Source: Planctomycetota bacterium (lineage in GTDB: Bacteria > Planctomycetota > UBA1135 > UBA2386). From it: a stretch of 64,000 nucleotides of DNA. The stretch is from positions 248,001 through 312,000 of the forward strand of contig JACKHZ010000009.1 in assembly GCA_020638735.1 (NCBI GenBank), in the 5' to 3' direction. Below the pieces are notes generated by a model that was given only the letters and a program-made list of their open reading frames with translations, had not been told where the DNA came from and searched no databases. This document shows positions 48,357-56,503 of the stretch, piece by piece (the stretch's first letter is position 1; each line of letters starts with the position of its first letter). Made by a program: the position numbers and the translations under genes.

Positions 48357-49370
48357 ATGAACCTGCAGACCAGAATCGGCATCGCCATCGCCGTGCTGGC
48401 GCCGTTCGCCGGCGTGATCGCGTTCCTCTCGTCCGGTGACGACAACCATCTCGAAGCGCAGCAGACGCGCTGGGAATCGTCGACACAGTGCAAGAGCTGC
48501 CACGAGGACGTGTTCGCCGAATGGCAGTCGTCGCACCACAAGATCGCGTTCACCAACCCGGAGGTGCGCGCGCTCAGCGACGACTTCCGCAAGGAGGAGT
48601 GCATGGACTGCCACCTGCCGCGCCCGCTGGCGGTGACCGGCTTCGGCAAGCGCACGCTGCCGCGCCGCACGCACTTCGACGAGGGCGTGTCCTGCATCAC
48701 CTGCCACCTCGGCCCCGACGGCGGCATCGTCGGCCGCAACGACCGCCCCGAGGTGCCGTGCAAGCCGAAGCGCAGCGAGGAGTTCCTCGCGGTCGACGCC
48801 TGCGCGTCGTGCCACAACCAGCACGGCACGACCGACCAGTTCCTCGCCAGCCACTACCAGAAGCAGGGCAACACGTGCGCGACCTGCCACATGCCGGAGG
48901 TCGAGCGACAGCGCGGCGACAAGAGCAAGCGCATGGGCCGCGGCCACGTCTACGACGGCTGCCACGACGTGCCGACGCTGAAGAAGGCGAGCGAGTTCGC
49001 CGCCACGCGCGACGGCGGGGAGCTCGTGCTGACGCTGAAGAACGTCGGCGCCGGCCACAACTTCCCGACCGAGGAGCGGCACCGCGCGGTCGACATGATG
49101 TATCGCTTCGTCACCGCCGAGGGGGCAGGCGACTGGCAGCGCGCGTGGCGCTTCCGCATGCCGTATCGTGACGAGATGGACCCGATCAACCCGGGCAACG
49201 CCTCGGGCGAGAACACGCAGCTGCCGGCCGGCGAGACGAAGTCGATCCGCGTCGCGATCCCGGACGGCGTGGTCGCCGTCGAGGCGCGCCTGTGGTACCG
49301 GCTGACGCCGTTCGTCGACGACGCGAGCCCGCAGAGCACCCTGCTCGAGGAGCGGAGGATCGAGCTGTGA
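48357..49370 (+). CDS. Pentahaem c-type cytochrome (cytochrome c554-like)
   Basis: 337 residues with an N-terminal membrane anchor or signal (IGIAIAVLAPFAGVIAFL). Five CxxCH sites: CKSCH (45-49), CMDCH, CITCH, CASCH and CATCH, with many extra His as distal ligands (for example SSHHKIAF, NQHGTTDQFLASHY). A GCHD without the first Cys follows. The C-terminal 130 residues are a beta-rich domain (LVLTLKNVGAGHNFPTEERH). Likely extracytoplasmic electron carrier. AGGAG precedes the ATG. Ends in a GTGA overlap with the next gene, so co-translated with it. Confidence 0.93.
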   Translation: MNLQTRIGIAIAVLAPFAGVIAFLSSGDDNHLEAQQTRWESSTQCKSCHEDVFAEWQSSHHKIAFTNPEVRALSDDFRKEECMDCHLPRPLAVTGFGKRTLPRRTHFDEGVSCITCHLGPDGGIVGRNDRPEVPCKPKRSEEFLAVDACASCHNQHGTTDQFLASHYQKQGNTCATCHMPEVERQRGDKSKRMGRGHVYDGCHDVPTLKKASEFAATRDGGELVLTLKNVGAGHNFPTEERHRAVDMMYRFVTAEGAGDWQRAWRFRMPYRDEMDPINPGNASGENTQLPAGETKSIRVAIPDGVVAVEARLWYRLTPFVDDASPQSTLLEERRIEL

Positions 49371-50698
49371 CGCGCCACGCCCGCTGCGCGTCGCGCCTCG
49401 CCGTGGCGGCGCTCGGCCTGACCTTCGCCGGCTGCGGCGCCGACGCCAAGGACACCGGCCCCAAGGCGCCGCCGTTGCCGCCGCTCCAGCTGCGACCGAT
49501 GGTGCCCGAGCTCCAGGCGATCCTCGATGCCTGGCCGCAGCCCGACGAGGCCACCCAGCGCGAGCTGCGTGACTACGCCGACGTCGCGCTGCAGCTGGTC
49601 GAGGCGGACCCGCGCACGGCGGGCCGCGCGACCCAGGACCTGCTCGAGAACCCGGCCGCGTGGTTCGTGCTCGAGCCGGCGCTGTTCCACGAGCAGCTCG
49701 CGGTGCGCCAGCGCGCCGCCTGGCTCATCGGCCAGTCGAAGCAGACCGTGCTGCAGCTGCCGCTGCTGCTGCGCCTCAAGTACGAGCCCGAGCCCGAGGT
49801 GCTGGTGTGGATCGCCGACGCCGTGCAGCAGCTCGGCAACGACACCGGGCTGATCTGGCTCGACGTGCTGATCACCGGCCGGCCGAGCGCGCGAGAGAGC
49901 ACTTCGCCGGCGCTCTACACGCTGCAGAACTGCGAGCAGTCGCGGCGCGACGCGATCGTGCAGCAGGCCGGCACGATGGCCATCGCTGCGCTGCAGGCCC
50001 GTTCGGTCGAGGTCCCCGCCACGCCGAGCTGGGACGACCTGCACCGGCTGCTGACGGAGAAGGGCAAGGCCTGGCAGGAGCGCGGCGTCTCCGACCTGCC
50101 GGACGTTCCGGCGCCGGCGCCGGAGCAGCTCGAGTGGCGCATCGCCGCGCAGCTGCTGACGACGCAGAGCCCGCAGCTGCGGCCGATCGACGACGCTCGA
50201 TGGATCCTCAACCGCCTCGGCGTGCCGGGCGTGCCGATGCTGGTACGCGCGCTGGTCGCCGACGAGCGCTACCTGCGCACGATGCCGCTGCAGGTGCTCG
50301 CCGAGCTCGGCCACAGCGCCGCGGCCGCGGCGCCCGCCGTGCTGCCGCTGCTGGCCGACCCGCTGACCCAGTCCTACGCCGTGCGCGCGCTCGGCGAGAT
50401 CGGCGCGACCGAGGCCCTGCCGCACCTGCGGCCGATGCTGACGGACCGCGACACCGAGCTGCGCTGCGCGTCGGCACAGGCGGTCGGCCTGCTCGGCGAC
50501 GAATCGAGCCGCGCCGAGCTGCAGCGCCTGATGAACGACCAGAACGAGGTGATGGACGTGCGCGTCGACGCTGCGTTCGGCCTGCTGTGCCTCGGCCCCG
50601 CCGCGGCAGCGCGCGCCTTCCTCGACGAGCGCGCGACCAAGAAGGACTACCACGACGCGATGCTGACGCAGCTCGAAGAGCGGCTCGCCGAGCGCTGA
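49367..50698 (+). CDS. HEAT-repeat lipoprotein
   Basis: 443 residues from a GTG at 49367 overlapping the cytochrome stop. Lipobox LTFAGC. The C-terminal half has at least three HEAT/PBS-like repeats: LVADERYLRTMPLQVLAELG, LADPLTQSYAVRALGEIG, LTDRDTELRCASAQAVGLLGD. HEAT repeats bind proteins, so it may scaffold the pentahaem cytochrome at the outer membrane; that is inference from translational coupling. Pro-rich linker near residues 25-40. Confidence 0.85.
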   Translation: MTRHARCASRLAVAALGLTFAGCGADAKDTGPKAPPLPPLQLRPMVPELQAILDAWPQPDEATQRELRDYADVALQLVEADPRTAGRATQDLLENPAAWFVLEPALFHEQLAVRQRAAWLIGQSKQTVLQLPLLLRLKYEPEPEVLVWIADAVQQLGNDTGLIWLDVLITGRPSARESTSPALYTLQNCEQSRRDAIVQQAGTMAIAALQARSVEVPATPSWDDLHRLLTEKGKAWQERGVSDLPDVPAPAPEQLEWRIAAQLLTTQSPQLRPIDDARWILNRLGVPGVPMLVRALVADERYLRTMPLQVLAELGHSAAAAAPAVLPLLADPLTQSYAVRALGEIGATEALPHLRPMLTDRDTELRCASAQAVGLLGDESSRAELQRLMNDQNEVMDVRVDAAFGLLCLGPAAAARAFLDERATKKDYHDAMLTQLEERLAER

Positions 50699-50733
50699 GA
50701 AGTCCAGCGGTACAGCCGCTCACCGGTGCGCGA

Positions 50734-51528
50734 TCAGCCGTCGTAGTCGATGCTGTTCGCGGTGTAGCTCAGCCTGTCCATGATCGCCTTGACGCCGTCT
50801 CGCAACGCCGCAGCGGCGCTGTCACACGCTCCCGCGCTCGCGCTGTTGCTGCTGTCGCGGCGCGCCTTGAACTGCTCGACCAGCCGCCCCTTGACTTCGA
50901 TCATGCCGCCCTTGCCTTCGCTCTCGGCGACGACCACCGGGAAGCCGGAACGGTTGTAGATGCTCAGGCGTGTCTTCGCGAACACCTGCCGCTGCTCGAG
51001 GCGAACGGGGCTGCCCGCCCCGCGCTTGATCGACGCGACGTCCTGCACCTCGACCATGCGCGCCGACAGCTGCGTCTCGAGCACCGCGATGTAGCGCACC
51101 CCCAGATCACTCGCCAGCTGCCCGGCCAGGTGGAGCGGCAGCTTCTCGTCCGGCGCTGGCGTCAACCGCACCATCTTGTGACCGCCGAGCGACGGCATCG
51201 GCTGGGCGCCGCGCGGCGACCCGGCGGCGTGTTTGTGGTAGTTGGCGTCGGCGACGAAGCCCTTGGCCGGCTGCACGTCGAACTTCTCGTGCAGGGCATC
51301 CTCCGCGGCGACCAGGATGTCACGAAGCACACCCGACTCGAGCCTGGCGAGGTCGGGGTCCTGCGGATCCAGGCCCTGGATGTCGGCGTAGAGCGAAACG
51401 AGCGCGAGCTTGCCGGCGCGCGCGCCCGGGTCGTCCCACTGCATGGACTTGCTCTCGCTGCTGATCACTTCACAGCTGGCGAGGAGGGCGGCGACGACGA
51501 ACAGGGAGAGGGCGAACGATCGATTCAT
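50734..51528 (-). CDS. Lipoprotein of unknown function
   Basis: 264 residues from the ATG at 51526-51528, lipobox ALLASC. No known domain. The body is mixed alpha/beta: VSLYADIQGLDPQDPDLARLESGVLRD at the start, LASDLGVRYIAVLETQLSARMVEVQDVA in the middle (a pattern seen in lipoproteins with a CsgG-like or GNA1162-like fold), then VFAKTRLSIYNRSGFPVV. It lies 121 bases downstream of the DUF2167 gene in the same direction and converges with the HEAT lipoprotein gene. Confidence 0.78.
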   Translation of the reverse strand: MNRSFALSLFVVAALLASCEVISSESKSMQWDDPGARAGKLALVSLYADIQGLDPQDPDLARLESGVLRDILVAAEDALHEKFDVQPAKGFVADANYHKHAAGSPRGAQPMPSLGGHKMVRLTPAPDEKLPLHLAGQLASDLGVRYIAVLETQLSARMVEVQDVASIKRGAGSPVRLEQRQVFAKTRLSIYNRSGFPVVVAESEGKGGMIEVKGRLVEQFKARRDSSNSASAGACDSAAAALRDGVKAIMDRLSYTANSIDYDG

Positions 51529-51649
51529 GGGACCTCGTGGCTGGCGCCCCGTCCCGGACGACCCGGTGCCGATGACGCCGACAGCGCCCATCCGTCGTGT
51601 CCCGTGCCGGCGAGACATGGATTTGGTCAGCCGCCAGTCGCAGCCCCGA

Positions 51650-52654
51650 TCAGTCCTGCTCGTCGGCCTTGTCGGCGATCGCGCGGCCGGCTGCCGGCGC
51701 CCGAGCCACGCGCGGCTGCCGCGCCGGCTTCTTGCCGCCGCCGAACAGCTTGGCGATCAGGCCGCCGATCGCCGCCAGCGCGATCAGCACGATCTTCCAA
51801 CCCTTGGCCAGGAACAGGCCCAGCTTGGCGAACAAGCCGACCTTGAGCGCCACCTTGCCGGCGATCAGACCGCCGATGCCGTAGGCGGCGACCTTGTCGT
51901 ATTCGGGGTCGAAGTCGGTGTAGCGCTTGCCGTCGACGAACTCGGTGACGGCCAGCAGCTCCTTGCATCGCTCGGAGACCTCGGGCAGCTGATCGATGTC
52001 GCCGACGCCGATCATGTCGATGGTCGACGTGCGACCGAGCACCCGCACGTTGTAGTTGAGGGTCGGCCCCTCGTTGCCCTCGAACTGCAGCTTGGTCGCC
52101 CAGTAGATCTTGTGGCCGACCTTGTCGTAGTGCGGCGGCTCCGCCCAGCCGAGCGTGCGCACGGTGGCGACCCCGGCCTTCTTGCGCGCCTTGTTGTCGT
52201 CTTCCTCGCCGTCGCGCATCGACTGCAACAGATCGTCGTAGTCGGGCTCCTCGTCGTCGACGTGGCCCTCCTCCGAGTGGCTGTAGACGGCGAAGATGCC
52301 GCTCTCGTTGTAGTCGGGCGAGATCGCGACACCGTTGACGTCGGGGTCCTGGCGGTTGCCGAGCACGACCAGGAAGCGCTGCCCGTCGGAGCCGGCGAGC
52401 CACAACCACCCTTCCCCGAGGGCGACCTTGCCGTGGCTCTTCAACTCGATGGTGCCGGTCTTCGGGTGGAACTGGGCGAACGCCGTGGCGAGGTCGACCG
52501 GCGCCTCCGGCTCCGGGTCCTGCCCGGCCGCGCCCGTCGCGGGCTTCGGCTCTTGGGACTCTTGGGACGACAGCTCACCTTGCTGCGCGGGGAGGAGGAT
52601 GCCGGCCACGAGCACCGTGGCGACCAGCGACGAGAACGAACGCATCTTGGACAT
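51650..52654 (-). CDS. Exported DUF2167 family membrane protein
   Basis: 334 residues; signal peptide LVATVLVAGILLPAQQ. The DUF2167 core includes LGWAEPPHYDKVGHKIYWA, LNYNVRVLGRTSTIDMIGVG and the C-terminal membrane region VAAYGIGGLIAGKVALKVGLF then WKIVLIALAAIGGLIAKLFGG. An Asp/Glu-rich segment (HVDDEEPDYDDLLQSMRDGE) sits mid-protein. ATG at 52652-52654; MRSFSS three codons later is an alternative. Function unknown; the family is exported and anchored by its C-terminus. Confidence 0.9.
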   Translation of the reverse strand: MSKMRSFSSLVATVLVAGILLPAQQGELSSQESQEPKPATGAAGQDPEPEAPVDLATAFAQFHPKTGTIELKSHGKVALGEGWLWLAGSDGQRFLVVLGNRQDPDVNGVAISPDYNESGIFAVYSHSEEGHVDDEEPDYDDLLQSMRDGEEDDNKARKKAGVATVRTLGWAEPPHYDKVGHKIYWATKLQFEGNEGPTLNYNVRVLGRTSTIDMIGVGDIDQLPEVSERCKELLAVTEFVDGKRYTDFDPEYDKVAAYGIGGLIAGKVALKVGLFAKLGLFLAKGWKIVLIALAAIGGLIAKLFGGGKKPARQPRVARAPAAGRAIADKADEQD

Positions 52655-52726
52655 GGAGAGAGGAGCGGTTGCGGAGCCACGATCCGTGCCTGAGCACCGT
52701 CATCCCGACTCCTGGGAGAGTCGAAG

Positions 52727-52748
52727 ATCCTAGCGAATACCCTTCGGC
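52727..52748 (-). promoter_or_regulatory. Shared upstream element GCCGAAGGG-N7-TAGGAT
   Basis: Same 9-mer and 7-base spacing to TAGGAT as found upstream of the DUF4139 gene (33643-33664). TAGGAT lies 73 bases before the DUF2167 start and could be a -10 hexamer. The plus strand here also reads as a small hairpin, CTTCG-GCAG-CGAAG. Confidence 0.3.
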
Positions 52749-52819
52749 AGCGAAGCGCCGCGCGGCGCCAAGTGCAGGACGCTGGACATCGACGGCCGCC
52801 CGCGCTCCCTTGCCGAGCC

Positions 52820-53542
52820 ATGGAAGAGTCCTTCGCAGCGCTCCTCGAAGCGGCCCGCCGTCGCTTCGCCGCCCGCGGTCCCGAGCAGCCGCAGCCCGAG
52901 CTGCCGTTCTGCATCGATCCAGGCAACGGCCGCCGCTACGACGCGATGCGCCAGATGCGCGGCACGCTCGCCGGCCTGCTGGCCGCGCTGCTGCTGCTGG
53001 CCGGGGGCGTCACGGCCATCTTCACCACCGGCCTGGTGCTGCAGGTGCTGCTCGTCGCCGGCGCACTGGCGCTGGTGATGTGGCTGCTGTACCGGCTCGG
53101 CATGAAGCGCGCCGGGGCCGCTTGGCGCCGCGAAGCGCAGCCGTTCGCCGCGGCGGTGGTCATGGCGCACAGCAGCGTCTACCAACCCGGCCCGAGCATC
53201 GTTCCGGGCGTGCTGCTGGTCGACTTCGGCCCGCAGCCGGACGCAGAGTCGATGCAGCGCGCCGCCAAGGCCGCCGGCGCCACCACCGAAGGCGAGGTCG
53301 CGGCGCCGCTCCGCGAACTGCGCGACTGGCTGCTCGCCGGCATGCAGCGCGCCGACTTCGGCCGCGTGAAGGTGCCGAAGGACCTCGCCGGCAACGAGAC
53401 CAGCTGGCTCGTCAGCCTGCGCCTGGACCGCAAGAGCATGCCCAACGGCCACCTCGACCGGCCGCTGTGGTTCGTGTTGGCGCGCGCCGACCGCGACGAG
53501 TCCGCCGAGCTGTTGCCGCACGCCTACTGGGCCGACGCCTAG
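52820..53542 (+). CDS. Membrane protein of unknown function
   Basis: 240 residues from the ATG at 52820. Two adjacent spans (LAGLLAALLLLAGGVTAIF and LVLQVLLVAGALALVMWLLY) separate a 45-residue cytosolic start from a soluble C-terminal domain of about 140 residues (AVVMAHSSVYQPGPSIVPGVLLVDFG, then VPKDLAGNETSWLVSLRLDRKSMPNGHLDR). The C-terminal part resembles uncharacterised planctomycete proteins by general pattern only. Followed by the sulfatase after 24 bases. Confidence 0.78.
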   Translation: MEESFAALLEAARRRFAARGPEQPQPELPFCIDPGNGRRYDAMRQMRGTLAGLLAALLLLAGGVTAIFTTGLVLQVLLVAGALALVMWLLYRLGMKRAGAAWRREAQPFAAAVVMAHSSVYQPGPSIVPGVLLVDFGPQPDAESMQRAAKAAGATTEGEVAAPLRELRDWLLAGMQRADFGRVKVPKDLAGNETSWLVSLRLDRKSMPNGHLDRPLWFVLARADRDESAELLPHAYWADA

Positions 53543-53566
53543 CGGATCCGGTACCATCGCGCGTCC

Positions 53567-54940
53567 ATGCGACCGCGCCCATCGCCCCTCGTCTTCCGGC
53601 TCGTCGCCGTGCTGGCAGCGCTCGCCGCGGGGCTCGCCGCGCCCGCCAGGGCGCAGCGGCGCCCCAACCTGCTGCTGGTGGTGACCGACGACCAGCGCTT
53701 CGACCAGATGGGCTGCGCCGGACACCCGGTGCTCGAGACGCCGACGATGGACCGGCTCGCGGCGCAGGGCGTGCGCTTCGACCGGGCGTTCGTCAGCACC
53801 GCGATCTGCGCCGCATCACGCGCGTCGATCCTGACCGGGCTGCGCGAGGGCCACCACCGCTACACCTTCGGCACAGGGCCGATGCCGAAGGCGCTCGCCG
53901 ACCAGACCTACCTGCGCCTGCTGACCGAGGCCGGCTACCGGGTCGGCTTCGTCGGCAAGTGGGGCGTGCGCTTCGAGGACGGCGCGCTCGATGGCGCGAT
54001 CGCCTACCGCAAGACGCCGACGCCGCCGTACCTCGGCAAGGACGGCCGCCACCTGACCGATCGCCTCGGCGAACTGGCGATCGAGTTCGTTCGGCAGCAG
54101 GACGAGCGGCCGTTCTGCCTGACGCTGTGCTTCCACGCGCCGCACGCGCAGGACGAACACCCCGACCAGTACATCCCGCCGCCGGACCTCGCGGCGCGCT
54201 ACGCCGACGCCGAGGTGCCGGTGCCGCCGCACGCCGACGACGGCTTCGCCGCGCTGCCGGACTTCCTGCAGCGCTCGATGGGACGCGAGCGCTGGGGCTG
54301 GCGCTTCGACACCCGCGACAAGCAGGTGCGGCGCACGCGCGACTACTGGCGCATGATCACCGGCGTCGATCGCGCCCTCGGCCGCGTGCTCGACGCGCTC
54401 GCCGCGAGCGGCCACGCCGACGACACGGTGGTGATCTTCACCAGCGACAACGGCTACTTCCTCGGCGAACGCGGCCTCGCCGGCAAGTGGCTGATCTACG
54501 AGGAGTCGATCCGCGTGCCGCTGATCGTCTGCGATCCGCGGCTGCCGGCCGAACGGCGCGGCGCGGTGCAGCACGAGGTGGCGCTCAACCTCGACCTCGC
54601 GCCGACGCTGCTCGAGCTGGCCGGGCTCGCGGTCCCGGCCAGCTACGACGGCGCGAGCCTGATGCCGCTGGTGCGCGGCGAACAGGTGCCGTGGCGCGAG
54701 GACTTCCTCTACGAGCACCGCTTCGACAACCCGAAGATCCCGAAGAGCGTCGGCGTGCGTGGCCAGCGCTTCGTCTACGCCTGCTACGACGAGCAGGAGC
54801 CGCCGTTCGAGCAGCTGTTCGACCTGCAGCAGGACCCGGACGAGCTGCACGACCTGGCGCGCGATCCGGCGCACACGGCGACGCTGGCGACCATGCGTGC
54901 GCGCTGCGAGGAACTTCGCGGCGCGCCGCTGCGCCGCTGA
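53567..54940 (+). CDS. Exported arylsulfatase-family sulfatase
   Basis: 457 residues with signal peptide (AVLAALAAGLAAPARAQ). The formylglycine site is CAASR with Cys81 (the C-x-A/P-S-R class), preceded by metal-binding TDDQRFDQMG and followed by TGLREGHH. HAPHAQ, TSDNGYFLGERGLAGKW and LDLAPTLLELAG complete the sulfatase pattern. It would need a formylglycine-generating enzyme, not in this window. Sulfatases are expanded in planctomycetes that degrade sulfated polysaccharides. Confidence 0.95.
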   Translation: MRPRPSPLVFRLVAVLAALAAGLAAPARAQRRPNLLLVVTDDQRFDQMGCAGHPVLETPTMDRLAAQGVRFDRAFVSTAICAASRASILTGLREGHHRYTFGTGPMPKALADQTYLRLLTEAGYRVGFVGKWGVRFEDGALDGAIAYRKTPTPPYLGKDGRHLTDRLGELAIEFVRQQDERPFCLTLCFHAPHAQDEHPDQYIPPPDLAARYADAEVPVPPHADDGFAALPDFLQRSMGRERWGWRFDTRDKQVRRTRDYWRMITGVDRALGRVLDALAASGHADDTVVIFTSDNGYFLGERGLAGKWLIYEESIRVPLIVCDPRLPAERRGAVQHEVALNLDLAPTLLELAGLAVPASYDGASLMPLVRGEQVPWREDFLYEHRFDNPKIPKSVGVRGQRFVYACYDEQEPPFEQLFDLQQDPDELHDLARDPAHTATLATMRARCEELRGAPLRR

Positions 54941-54965
54941 GTCCACCGCGCTCTCGCCACCCGGC

Positions 54966-56420
54966 TCACGGCACGACGCGGATCGCGAGGCCGTTGCTGT
55001 GCAGGGCCTGCAGCGGCGCGAAGTCGAAGGCGAAGACCTGCCCGTAGAAGTAGCCGGGCACGACGGATGCCGGGATCGGGAAGGACAGCGTCCAGTTGCC
55101 GTTGGCGTCGAAGCCGATCGAGTTCAGCCCAGCCGTCGTCGGGTCGACGTAGAGCTGGAAGTCGAACGGCGGCACGACCAGGTGCGTGTTGGTGACGTCA
55201 GGACCGAAGAGGATCAAGCCCGGCGCGTTCGCAGGAGCTCCATCACCGAAGAGGGTGAGCGAGCCGCCAGGACGTGGCAGCCCGGCGCCGTGGTGACCAA
55301 TGCCGCCACCGCCGTACTCCGAATACACCGGGTCGATGAGCATCGGCAGGAATTGCCCTTGGCTGTCCATCAACCGCACCGAGAACGGATTGTCGCCTCC
55401 GACCGGATCGACATCGAACACCCAGATCTGCCCCGTCTGACCCATCGAGTCGTAGGTGAAGCCGGTGCGTCCGTTGCCGATCGCAAGCGAAGCCTGCTGG
55501 TTGACCGAGGACCAGCGCCATTGCCCGCCCGTGTATTGCTCGCCCGTCTCGAACGTAGCCGAATCGTCGTAGACTCCGAGCGGCGTCCACAGACGGCTCT
55601 TGGCGGCGTAGTACTGGCGATCTTCGTCGAGCGTCTGCAAGTCGATTCGATCGTCGCTGGTCGCCGGCACGCGGAAGGCGAGGTTGCTCCAAGTCGCGCT
55701 GCTGCCGGGACGCCCTGCGTAGGCGAGCTCGTAGACGAGCATCTGCACGCCGGTCGGGTCGGTGCGGCCGGCATCGCGCGTGCCCAGGATCCGGTAGCGG
55801 TTCCACTCGCCGCCGACTCCTGCGGTCCCGTCGACGACGAACTTGAACACCATCAGGCCGCCGACCAGCTCGCCTGGATTCGCGTCGATGTCGACGCCGA
55901 TGAGGGAGTAGCCCTGATCCCTGAGGTCTTCGGGCGAGTTGTCGTCGTTGTCGTCGGGGTCGTCGGTGCGGAGCGTGGAATCGTTGGCATCGCTGTCGAT
56001 GTCGATCAGCGAGCCGGCGAAGACGAGCGGATCCTGGCCCGTCACGAGCTTGTCGTGGGTCGCCGCTCCCGCTCCACCGTAGAGCCGGTACTCGAACACC
56101 GAGCTGCTCGACTGCGAATAGATGTCGATGTCGAGCACGCCCGACGTCGAGTTCACCGCGTGGTGGTCCCCGTCGAACAGATGGATGTAGAAGTCCGGCG
56201 CCGAAGTACCGTCGGCGAGCGTCGGATCGACCAGGAAGAACCAGATGTTCACGTGGTCGTCGTCGCCGCCTTGATGGGTCGCCGTCTGCGGACCTCGGCA
56301 GTGGACGAAGTAGCCGCTCGACGGGAACATGCCCAGCTGCTGCGCCACGCCGGGCACGGTCAAGGCGGTGACGAAGGCGAGACAACGGATCAGACGCACG
56401 GCACCGGGAGAGTCGGACAT
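54966..56420 (-). CDS. Secreted protein of unknown function with planctomycete-type C-terminal segment
   Basis: 484 residues from the ATG at 56418-56420. Signal peptide LIRCLAFVTALTVPGVAQ. The N-terminal part (HVNIWFFLVDPTLADGT, FYIHLFDGDHH) and the Asp-rich TDDPDDNDDNSPEDL suggest a Ca-binding beta sandwich. The last 100 residues (from GSLTLFGDGAPANAPGLILFG to LSFPIPASVVPGYFYGQ) resemble the exported protein at 12425-13348: both show [LF]PIPA-x3-P-x3-Y-x-Q. Codon composition is less GC-biased than its neighbours. Convergent with the sulfatase. Confidence 0.82.
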   Translation of the reverse strand: MSDSPGAVRLIRCLAFVTALTVPGVAQQLGMFPSSGYFVHCRGPQTATHQGGDDDHVNIWFFLVDPTLADGTSAPDFYIHLFDGDHHAVNSTSGVLDIDIYSQSSSSVFEYRLYGGAGAATHDKLVTGQDPLVFAGSLIDIDSDANDSTLRTDDPDDNDDNSPEDLRDQGYSLIGVDIDANPGELVGGLMVFKFVVDGTAGVGGEWNRYRILGTRDAGRTDPTGVQMLVYELAYAGRPGSSATWSNLAFRVPATSDDRIDLQTLDEDRQYYAAKSRLWTPLGVYDDSATFETGEQYTGGQWRWSSVNQQASLAIGNGRTGFTYDSMGQTGQIWVFDVDPVGGDNPFSVRLMDSQGQFLPMLIDPVYSEYGGGGIGHHGAGLPRPGGSLTLFGDGAPANAPGLILFGPDVTNTHLVVPPFDFQLYVDPTTAGLNSIGFDANGNWTLSFPIPASVVPGYFYGQVFAFDFAPLQALHSNGLAIRVVP

Positions 56421-56503
56421 GGCGGGTTCCTCTGCGTGGGCCGCGCCGTGACCCCGAAGGACCCGCCAGAAATCTCCACGACGTCCCGGTGGCGCAACCG
56501 TGC

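Noticed and set aside
45097..48486. 1129-codon open frame on the minus strand
   Set aside because: Antisense to the whole ABC importer, whose motifs are complete on the plus strand.
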